From: JBBKWX01 sp037969175
Lineage (GTDB): Bacteria; Bacteroidota; Bacteroidia; AKYH767-A; JBBKVM01
DNA length: 34,144 bases
NCBI GenBank assembly: GCA_037969175.1
Contig: JBBKWX010000058.1
Location: forward strand, 1-34,144
Direction: 5' to 3'
Shown here one piece after another: positions 16,755-23,118 of this stretch; positions within the stretch are counted from its first letter, which is position 1, and the number at the start of each line of letters is the position of its first letter. A program made the translations under genes and the position numbers. Under the pieces are notes generated by a model that was not told where the DNA came from, searched no databases, and saw only the letters and a program-made list of their open reading frames with translations.

Positions 16755-17618
16755 ATGAAAAAGTCATTTTTATTATTGTTGTTGACTGTATTGACAATGA
16801 CAAGTTTTGCCCAGTATTCTGCGGTGAGCTATACCAGCCCTGAATTCACTCAGTTCAAGTCTACAAAGACTTTTGTTGTAAGAACAGGAAATGCCAAATT
16901 TGATACTGCAGTTGAAAGTGCAGTGAAGGAGAGTTGGAAAGTAACTCCGATTGACTTTATCAGTGGAGCTGATTTTAAGACTAAAATAAATGATAATTCT
17001 GCATCATTTATAACTCTTATTACTATTATACCAAGCGGCAACGCAAATCAGGCTTATCATTATCTGGCACTTTTGAATGGAGGCAAAAAGAATCTTGACA
17101 AGTATGGTTATAGTGATATGATTGCATACAGTCCGATCAATCATTGGTCAGATGAACCGGAAAATACAGATTGCGCATGGAGAGTTCGTAATATGCTGGA
17201 AGCTATGGTAAGAACTATGGATGTTGTTCAAAAAATGGATATAAAAGGCAATACTAAAAATATCGCTTTTGATCTGCAGGATGAATACCGCAAGAGTTCT
17301 CCTAGAATAAAAGAACGTACTCTGCTGATTGCAGAGAGCTCCATGTCAAAAGGGAAGAAAATGACCTCTAAGGAAATTGCTGCTCTTTATCCGTTTAAAT
17401 TTGAAGTTTGTTCCAGAGAAAAGATAGAAAAAGCAATAGCTGAAAGAAGTACTGAATTTTATTATTATCAGCCATGTTATACTCTTAATAAATGCATGTT
17501 GGTTTTTGATCCCTCGAACGGTGAAGTGCTGTTTATGGAAAATCAGATTATGGGAATGTCTTTGAATAAAGGAAATATAGAGGAATTAACCAAATCTGTT
17601 AAAGGAATAAAAAAGTAA
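16755..17618 (+). CDS. Exported protein of unknown function
   Basis: A 287-residue protein with a signal peptide (MKKSFLLLLLTVLTMTSFAQ) and a mixed alpha/beta mature part. Notable stretches are SPEFTQFKSTKTFVVRTGNAKFDTAVESAV (30-60), TLLIAESSMSKGKKMTSKEIAALYPF (~193-218) and ACVFDP-like MLVFDPSNGEVLFMENQIMGM near the end. I do not recognise a family; similar-looking proteins of unknown function are frequent in Bacteroidota. It is transcribed divergently from the protease at 15098-16588, with a 166-bp intergenic region, and ends at a clear terminator. Confidence 0.75.
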   Translation: MKKSFLLLLLTVLTMTSFAQYSAVSYTSPEFTQFKSTKTFVVRTGNAKFDTAVESAVKESWKVTPIDFISGADFKTKINDNSASFITLITIIPSGNANQAYHYLALLNGGKKNLDKYGYSDMIAYSPINHWSDEPENTDCAWRVRNMLEAMVRTMDVVQKMDIKGNTKNIAFDLQDEYRKSSPRIKERTLLIAESSMSKGKKMTSKEIAALYPFKFEVCSREKIEKAIAERSTEFYYYQPCYTLNKCMLVFDPSNGEVLFMENQIMGMSLNKGNIEELTKSVKGIKK

Positions 17619-17642
17619 TTCGAACCATATAATTAATAATTG

Positions 17643-17671
17643 AAGGTGATCTAAGTAGATCACCTTTTTCA
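17643..17671 (+). terminator. Rho-independent terminator
   Basis: AAGGTGATCT and AGATCACCTT form a 10-bp stem with a 4-nt loop followed by TTTTT, 24 bp after the stop codon of the 16755-17618 gene. Confidence 0.9.
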
Positions 17672-17731
17672 TTTTATGGAATGGCAGAATGTATTAATAG
17701 TGATTTTCATTTGGTTGCCGTGAGATAGCTA

Positions 17732-17841
17732 GCACCAAGCGTTATGGATAGAAGCGCTTTCCCAGAATGAATGAAACGAGAGGAGTGAGGGGTACAAGCG
17801 GAAAGCCGGGTGCCGCCTTTTGGTCGGCAGGCGCCGAATAG
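17732..17841 (+). repeat. Structured GC-rich repeat, copy 1
   Basis: Shares with 18841-18934 the ordered blocks GGATAGAAGC, GAATGAATGAAACGA..GAGGAGT, GTACAAGCGGAAAGCCGGG and a final variable hairpin (here TGCCG...CGGCA) followed by GCGCC. Much more GC-rich than the surroundings and without an open frame. The conserved blocks with a variable hairpin suggest a structured RNA or a mobile repeat. The plus strand is chosen arbitrarily. Confidence 0.6.
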
Positions 17842-17856
17842 CCGTCCTTTTTATGC

Positions 17857-18024
17857 GGATGTGTTCAATTAAGTGTGTGATTTCAGTTTTCTAGTCCTAA
17901 TCTTTTAGGATGAATGATTGCTAATATTCCCATTACTTTGGGATGTGTTCAATTAAGTGTGTCATTTCAGTTTTCTAGTCCTAATCTTTTAGGATGAATG
18001 ATTGCTAATATTCCCATTACTTTG
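17857..18024. repeat. 84-bp tandem duplication
   Basis: Two head-to-tail copies (17857-17940, 17941-18024) differ at one base (TGTGTGA versus TGTGTCA). The unit begins GGATGTGTTCAATTAAGTG and contains CTAGTCCTAATCTTTTAGGA, which has a CCTAA..TTAGG inverted repeat. The start of the unit is reminiscent of insertion-sequence ends, but no transposase is present. The near-identity implies a recent duplication. Confidence 0.9.
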
Positions 18025-18040
18025 TTCCATGATTGAGGCT

Positions 18041-18236
18041 TTGCCCATTGCGACAAGCCACCACCACGAAGATCGGCCCAGCCATTGACAATTCTAACCG
18101 CATAAAAGCTGGACTTTTTATGCATCACAACAGCCCATACTCCCCCGACCAGCTTGCCCATTGCGACAAGCCACCACCACGAAGATCGGAACCCAAGCCC
18201 AAAATTCTAACCGCATAAAAGCTGGACTTTTTATGC
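18041..18236. repeat. Direct repeat, 113-bp period, with terminal hairpin
   Basis: Copies at 18041-18123 and 18154-18236. Each starts TTGCCCATTGCGACAAGCCA, continues through CCACCACGAAGATCGG, and ends with an 8-bp hairpin GCATAAAA...TTTTATGC (18100-18123 and 18213-18236). The stretch between the conserved blocks differs. The same TTTTTATGC half-hairpin also stands immediately left of the 84-bp repeat (about 17848-17856), so the two repeat arrays appear to be assembled at the same junction sequence. Confidence 0.85.
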
Positions 18237-18443
18237 TAAACTATACTCTGTCGTATCCTATTTTCTTCAGTAGTTAATACCTATTTCTACTTTATTTTTC
18301 AATGTCAACTCTTATTTCTGGAAAACATTCAAAAACAAAACAGGATCAAACTGAACAACAAATTGAACAGCTAATTGAATAGCTATACATTCCGGAATCA
18401 ACTCTATTTGATAAGCTAGAGGATTAAATTCATATAATAAATC

Positions 18444-18804
18444 TTTATTGTCCGGAATAAATTTTAGTTTTTTTTATAAGACCTTCTTTTTAACCACAGG
18501 GTCTACTTAGTTATACCTCCTTTTTGATCGAGGCTCTTTTGTAGTGATTTCACCTCGTGAAGAATCACTGGATTACAGAGAAAAAGAGATCGAATACCAA
18601 AAAAATTTATTGAATGAAAATTACTCTTCAATCTCTTTTGTCTATGTCTCATATAATGCAAACGGATAAAGGTTATGGCGACTGTTACATATTGCTGCCC
18701 ACTCGGTGGACTCTGTCGTAAAAATTAGAACAGTGTCTCCGCGTAGATAATTATTTATGATGCAATTCGACAGTAGTAGAAATCCCGATTCCGGACAGCA
18801 ATGA
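18444..18804. mobile_element. MITE-like element, copy 2 (diverged)
   Basis: Homologous along its length to 9523-9843. The left end TTATTGTCCGGAAT has lost three bases relative to copy 1. The right end ATTCCGGACAGCAATGA keeps the inverted repeat. Internal landmarks in the same order are AATAAATTTTAG, TTAACCACAGGGTC, TACAGAGAAAAAGAGATCG, CTCTTCAATCTCT and ATGATGCAATTCGACAG. About 40 bp of extra sequence sits in the middle. It does not code. Confidence 0.65.
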
Positions 18805-18840
18805 TTATAAAGTGATAATTTTGCTATGACCACTTTACCG

Positions 18841-18934
18841 CGCCACGGATAGAAGCAGTACCCCGGAGTGAGTGAAACGAACGAGGAGTACAAGCGGATA
18901 GCCGGGTGCCCGGACGAAGTCCGGGCAAGCGCCC
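18841..18934 (+). repeat. Structured GC-rich repeat, copy 2
   Basis: Contains CGGATAGAAGC, GAGTGAGTGAAACGA, ACGAGGAGTACAAGCGGATA and GCCGGGTGCC. ACCC(C)GG at 18860-18866 can pair with CCGGGT at 18902-18907, and GCCCGGAC-GAA-GTCCGGGC (18908-18926) is a perfect 8-bp hairpin. The variable hairpin differs in sequence but not in form from copy 1 (17732-17841). Confidence 0.65.
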
Positions 18935-19051
18935 AAAAGAAGAAATTATCAAGAATAGATACATTCAAAATGCGTATAATTTTTATTGCATTGAAATATT
19001 TTGTAATTTTTGGTTTTCAAATACTTAGTTCAATTTTTTAATTTTAATTTT

Positions 19052-19945
19052 ATGGACTCTACAATCAAGAAAATCTTAGTACCTGTTGATTTTACAGAAA
19101 CTTCTGATGAAGCACTTAGAAAAGCAGTTGAAATAGCTAATAGATTTGATGCCGAATTATTTATTCTCCATGTGTTGGAATTTCCGGGATATGCATTTTC
19201 AATTCTACCCGAATTACAGATTGATCCACCGGCGGAAAAAGAAGTAGAAGAAATTATTTTGAGAAAATTAAATTCGGTCAGAGATCAAATATATACGGAT
19301 CATAAAATTTCACCAACACTGTCGATCAGTCGTGGTAATATTGATCGGGAAATTGGGATCTATGCAGAAGATCAGGGAATAGATTTGATCGTGATGGGGA
19401 CACATGGGGCATCGGGATATCAGGAATATTTTGTAGGAAGTAATGCTCAACGCCTGGTGACTGTTTCAGAAGTACCTGTCATGACATTGCAAAGTGATTT
19501 TAAGAAAAACACATTCGATAATATATTAGTTCCGCTGGATAATTCATTACATAGCAGAGAAAAGTTTAATATCGCAATTGAATTTGCTAAAATATTTGGT
19601 TCTCAAATCCATCTTTTGGGCCTGCCTGATTCAGAGGAAAAAAAGGATCTTGCAAAATTTCAGATCAAGATTGAGTCAGTTGAAGCAGTATTAAATGCTT
19701 CCGGAATTAAATATCAAACACATATTGTAAAAGGAGATCATGTTGCAAAAGAAGCATTAGGATTTGCTGAAAAACATGACATTGATCTTATCGTGATCAA
19801 TACAGGACATGAATCAGAGATCTCCGGAATATTCCTTGGTGCTTTTGCTCAGCAAATTGTGAATCATGCAAAAATTCCGGTTGTGAGTATAAAACATATA
19901 CATGGAGTTTACGAGATCACAACTCCCGGATTTGGTATCCAATAA
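19052..19945 (+). CDS. Universal stress protein, two tandem UspA domains
   Basis: A 297-residue protein. The ATG at 19052 (MDSTIKKILVPVDFTETSDEAL) gives the usual start; the longer frame from 19010 is unlikely. Domain 1 (~1-148) has the ATP-binding signature G-x2-G-x9-G-S in VMGTHGASGYQEYFVGSNA. Domain 2 (~155-290) starts DNILVPLDNSLHS, but its corresponding segment NTGHESEISGIFLGAFA lacks the canonical glycine spacing, so only domain 1 looks nucleotide-binding. Tandem UspA proteins of this type are common in Bacteroidota stress responses. It is monocistronic, preceded by 1.4 kb of repeat DNA. Confidence 0.95.
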   Translation: MDSTIKKILVPVDFTETSDEALRKAVEIANRFDAELFILHVLEFPGYAFSILPELQIDPPAEKEVEEIILRKLNSVRDQIYTDHKISPTLSISRGNIDREIGIYAEDQGIDLIVMGTHGASGYQEYFVGSNAQRLVTVSEVPVMTLQSDFKKNTFDNILVPLDNSLHSREKFNIAIEFAKIFGSQIHLLGLPDSEEKKDLAKFQIKIESVEAVLNASGIKYQTHIVKGDHVAKEALGFAEKHDIDLIVINTGHESEISGIFLGAFAQQIVNHAKIPVVSIKHIHGVYEITTPGFGIQ

Positions 19946-19957
19946 AGCTAAACCAGA

Positions 19958-20353
19958 TCATTTCATGGCTTCAATAGAATGTTGAATGATCATCAGTTTG
20001 CCTTCGTCATTTATGATTCTAAAACTTTCCTTTGAGCTTATTTTGCTCCTATCTATCTTATAACTTAATAGCGTATATGAAGCCTGACCGGGATCAGTGT
20101 TGCTGCTGCTTTCAAGTAATTCAAAACTGTTAATTTCACCCATTGATTCATGTAGCTGCATCAGTTTTGCAGCTCTGTCTTCCTTGCTTTCAGAAGGATC
20201 ATAATATTCCAAAGCAGCATCCCAGTTTTGTTTTTGCATTTCAGAAATGAGTGCGTTAGCGAATTCTGTGGCTTTATCAATATCCGGTGCAGGTGCTTTG
20301 CAAGCAGATGAAATGAGTAGTGCAATAACTACGATCGAAAATATTTTTTTCAT
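19958..20353 (-). CDS. Small lipoprotein of unknown function
   Basis: A 131-residue protein starting MKKIFSIVVIALLISSACKAP, with a lipobox (SSAC) that predicts lipid attachment after processing. The frame reaches seven codons further upstream, but the lipoprotein signal fixes the start at 20353. The rest is a compact alpha+beta domain (ALISEMQKQNWDAALEYYDPSESKEDRAAKLMQLHESMG...) of the kind seen in DUF4878/DUF4019-type NTF2-like lipoproteins, although I cannot assign the family firmly. It is convergent with the USP gene, with a 12-bp gap. Confidence 0.8.
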   Translation of the reverse strand: MKKIFSIVVIALLISSACKAPAPDIDKATEFANALISEMQKQNWDAALEYYDPSESKEDRAAKLMQLHESMGEINSFELLESSSNTDPGQASYTLLSYKIDRSKISSKESFRIINDEGKLMIIQHSIEAMK

Positions 20354-20432
20354 GTCTTTTTTTATGTGGATCACGCAGATTTATTTTTGTAAAGTATTTA
20401 TTATAAATGATACTTGCTACAAGTAATTAGTT

Positions 20433-20490
20433 TTTATCACGCAGATAAAATACTTTTTTTCTGTGTCTCTGTGTCTCTTTGGTGAAATTA
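20433..20490. repeat. Degenerate CTGTGTCTCTG intergenic repeat
   Basis: ATCACGCAGATAAAA followed by TTTCTGTGTCTCTGTGTCTC, related to the CTCTGCG repeats at 2777 and 6060 and, in opposite orientation, to CACATAGAAACAGAGACACA near 8441. ATCACGCAGAT also occurs at about 20370. Non-coding. Confidence 0.5.
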
Positions 20491-20520
20491 TTTTTTTCAA
20501 AACCAAACTCAAACCCAAAC

Positions 20521-21018
20521 TCAATCTTCAAGCAAACCTAACAACTCTTCCAGATCCAGATGTTCCGTATACATCTTAATACTTCCGTCTTCATTCAAAG
20601 GCCATTGCTCCCTTGGCCTGTCCCAATAAAGTTCAACTCCATTCTTGTCCGGATCATCCAGATAAAGCGCTTCTGATACTCCATGATCGGCTACGCCTGT
20701 CAATGGATAATTGTGCTCATTTAAACGCTGTAATGCTTTTGCCAGATCTTTTCTTTCCGGGAATACGATTGCGGTATGGAACAAGCCCGGAGATTGAACA
20801 GATGCAGGTTGTTGTCCTTTGCTAAACCAAGTATTTAAACCAATGTGATGATGATACCCACCTGCAGAAATAAAAGCTGCATCCTTTCCATAGGTCGTTA
20901 TAAGGTCGAACCCAAGTAAGCCGCAATAAAAATCCAATGAACGTTGCAAATCGGAAACCTTTAAATGTATATGTCCAATACGGGTATCGTCAGGGAGTTT
21001 ATATTTTTTATTGATCAT
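20521..21018 (-). CDS. VOC family (glyoxalase/extradiol dioxygenase-like) protein
   Basis: A 165-residue protein starting MINKKYKLPDDTRIGHIHLK; a longer frame to 21066 would run through a terminator and is rejected. The 2-His-1-Glu metal site is visible: H18 (GHIHLKVSDLQRSLDFY), H81 (GLFHTAIVFP) and E129 (GVELYWDRP). The order and spacing resemble the N-terminal half of CatE-type catechol 2,3-dioxygenases. The active site seems intact, so a metal-dependent enzyme is likely. The substrate is unknown. Confidence 0.92.
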   Translation of the reverse strand: MINKKYKLPDDTRIGHIHLKVSDLQRSLDFYCGLLGFDLITTYGKDAAFISAGGYHHHIGLNTWFSKGQQPASVQSPGLFHTAIVFPERKDLAKALQRLNEHNYPLTGVADHGVSEALYLDDPDKNGVELYWDRPREQWPLNEDGSIKMYTEHLDLEELLGLLED

Positions 21019-21050
21019 ATAGAACAAATTCTCATTGCGAATAAAATTAC

Positions 21051-21084
21051 AAAAAAAGCAGGGCATTGCTGACCTGCTTTTTTT
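21051..21084 (-). terminator. Rho-independent terminator
   Basis: AAAAAAAGCAGG...CCTGCTTTTTTT lies directly downstream of the minus-strand lipoprotein gene at 21106-21906. It separates that gene from the VOC gene and argues against co-transcription. Confidence 0.9.
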
Positions 21085-21105
21085 ATCTTATTCCTTAGTT
21101 AGAAA

Positions 21106-21906
21106 TTACTGGCCCTGATGCCATGACAAGTCTGTCAAAGCAATTGTATATCTGTTTGGATTAGTTGAATAACGTATTGTATAAGATCCGGCATAATCTC
21201 CTGATTTTGCATAAGCTGCAGGCTGCCTGATCGGAATTGTTTCATCCGGATTGGTGCGAAGATGCGCCAGGGTTATCATGGGTTCATGAAAAATAAATTC
21301 CCCATCATAACTTCCATAGATAAATGTTTTTGTAAAGATGCCTCCATTGAATTCCGGGGCAAGTAGGTCTATCCAGTGAGCTCCCATTTGAGGTACACCT
21401 CCGGGGGTATGCAAATATACCGGTGGTCGGTACATCATTGCGGGTGCATTGGCAAATTGGGCCGAATCATTCGGGCCTATGGCCATCCTTTGAGCATTGG
21501 AAATGGTATAAAAGTGAAAATCGAAATGCGGGCTATCATAAGTTCCCGGAGGTTCATGCCCATGTGGATTCCAGTCTATCAACATATGCGTGTAAGTTGT
21601 GTTGGCTCCATGATTTGGGAATGTCACTACAAGTTGTACAGGTTCAGTAGGAAGATTATCCAATATTCTTGCAGAGAGATCTACCCCTACAGAGATCAGA
21701 TTTCCATTTTCATCTTCCATAGAAAATGCCTTTAAGTTTCCTCCCGCAAATGGAATCGCAGGTCCGGTAAATGTCTTGAGTTTACCGCTTCTGCCCGATA
21801 TATCATCACCGGATACGATACCGGGGTCAACGGTATCTTTTTGACAGGATGCTAAAGCCAATAGCAATGCACAGCCTAGCATACTAATTCGTTTAATGTT
21901 TTTCAT
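21106..21906 (-). CDS. Lipoprotein with DUF5602/TTHB210-like domain
   Basis: A 266-residue protein with a lipoprotein signal (MKNIKRISMLGCALLLALASCQKD, lipobox ALASC). The mature part contains VVTFPNHGANTTYTHMLIDWNPHGHEPPG and the histidine-rich FDFHFYTISNAQRMAIGP (~105-150), later HWIDLLAPEF and FHEPMITLAHL. This pattern matches the DUF5602/TTHB210-like family as I recall it. The clustered histidines (THM, HGH, HFDFHFY, HWID, FHEP) suggest a metal site. No biochemical role is known to me. It has its own terminator at 21084. Confidence 0.8.
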   Translation of the reverse strand: MKNIKRISMLGCALLLALASCQKDTVDPGIVSGDDISGRSGKLKTFTGPAIPFAGGNLKAFSMEDENGNLISVGVDLSARILDNLPTEPVQLVVTFPNHGANTTYTHMLIDWNPHGHEPPGTYDSPHFDFHFYTISNAQRMAIGPNDSAQFANAPAMMYRPPVYLHTPGGVPQMGAHWIDLLAPEFNGGIFTKTFIYGSYDGEFIFHEPMITLAHLRTNPDETIPIRQPAAYAKSGDYAGSYTIRYSTNPNRYTIALTDLSWHQGQ

Positions 21907-21958
21907 AATTTCATGGTTTTAAGTCAATAAGTTACTACTGAAATGAAAAAATTCCAAA

Positions 21959-21990
21959 TAAAAAGAGCAGGAAAACTCCTGCTCTTTTTA
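21959..21990 (-). terminator. Rho-independent terminator
   Basis: AAAAAGAGCAGGA-AAAC-TCCTGCTCTTTTT, a near-perfect 13-bp stem, lies immediately after the stop of the minus-strand cupredoxin gene (22014-22658). Confidence 0.92.
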
Positions 21991-22013
21991 TTTAGAATAA
22001 GGGATCTCCTTAT

Positions 22014-22658
22014 TTACTGAATCATAAGTTTGCCATGCACCGGCTTTTTGTCCTGCATTCTCAACGTATAGATATACATACCGCTAGTGAGCGCACTGAT
22101 ATCAACAGATGTTGAATTGTTCATGTTTTTGATGATCTCTGTTGATTGAACTAATTTACCATTCATGTTATGCAGATCCAGCATAAAAACATCCATTACA
22201 TCAAATTCATTTTGATCAAATGAAACAGAAATGCTTTTAGAAGCAGGATTTGGATATACACTTAATGAGGAAATCGCTGCTTCCGTTATTCCGGAAGGAT
22301 TGAGGACAGTAATGCTTCCCATCATCGCCCCACTGTGTGGATCACAATGGTAATTGTAAGATCCTGCAACCGTAAAAGTAAAGGAGTAGGTCCATCCCGA
22401 ACCAACATTATTTCCAAAACTAACCGGATTGCCCGGGAAGGTGCCCTGTGTCCCATTTACATTGTGGGAGCCGTTTGTATTGGTCCAAACCACCATATCA
22501 CCAACATTGATGGTGAGTGTACTCGGTGAAAATTGGAACGATGAAACAGTTACATTATGCGTTTGTTGAGCATTTGAAATGAATGAAAAGCTTAGAAACA
22601 CAAGAGAGAATAAAAAACTTTTAAAAAGTAAGTGAATAGGAGTAAATGTGTATTTCAT
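22014..22658 (-). CDS. Plastocyanin-like cupredoxin with T9SS type A sorting domain
   Basis: A 214-residue secreted protein: signal peptide to about residue 30 (FISNAQ), a cupredoxin domain (~33-120) and a T9SS sorting domain (~128-214, LSVYPNPASKSISVSF to the end). The type-1 copper ligands are in place: H65 (GSHNVNG), C105 and H108 (YHCDPHSG) and M113, with the C-x2-H-x4-M spacing of plastocyanin. The C-terminal signal would take a blue-copper electron carrier through the outer membrane to the surface, which is unusual. The redox partner is not evident from neighbours. Terminated by the hairpin at 21959-21990. Confidence 0.92.
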   Translation of the reverse strand: MKYTFTPIHLLFKSFLFSLVFLSFSFISNAQQTHNVTVSSFQFSPSTLTINVGDMVVWTNTNGSHNVNGTQGTFPGNPVSFGNNVGSGWTYSFTFTVAGSYNYHCDPHSGAMMGSITVLNPSGITEAAISSLSVYPNPASKSISVSFDQNEFDVMDVFMLDLHNMNGKLVQSTEIIKNMNNSTSVDISALTSGMYIYTLRMQDKKPVHGKLMIQ

Positions 22659-23118
22659 AATTTATAATTTTAGTATATATAAAGATAATAAACTTTACAT
22701 GAAATTGTATGCTGATGGCAATATATTGATCGTGAGTCGCATGTAAGTTTATGGACAATGCATTAATTGGATTAAATGGTAAATGATTCATTGATCACAG
22801 GCAGAAATAGTTCTGTTAATGGCTCACTATTAATGACCTAAAAAAGCAGACGATAGTGTTATTCTGAATCCTAATTATAGCCGGCGAATTGCTCTATTTC
22901 AATGGTGCGGGGAAGATATCGAAGAGCATGATTATCAAAATACAAATGTGATCCTGACAAAAAGGTCTTGTTTAATCAGAAAGGAGTGAGAATTAGTATA
23001 TAGATTCTGAAATGATTCATTTGGAGTATATTCAACAAGCCAATTCCAATCCAAACAATACCTGTTTATTCAGTATCTTTAACGATTCTAATGTTTCCAA
23101 GTAATTATGTGATTTTCA
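22659..23118. other. 460-bp divergent intergenic region
   Basis: Lies between the divergent cupredoxin and hybrid kinase genes. I see no gene, RNA or strong hairpin. It must hold both promoters, but no clear -33/-7 pair or -24/-12 pair was identified. TATCTTTA on the minus strand next to the cupredoxin start is the closest thing to a -7 box. Confidence 0.5.

Noticed and set aside
17967..18161. Minus-strand 64-codon frame containing RGGGLSQWAKPQSW
   Set aside because: It lies inside the 113-bp-period and 84-bp repeats. The 113-bp period is not a multiple of three, so the repeated peptide is accidental.
18302..18424. Short frame MSTLISGKHSKTKQDQ... interrupted by TAG, possible decayed transposase start
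   Set aside because: Only ~40 codons with a stop in the middle and no recognisable transposase motif; cannot be supported.
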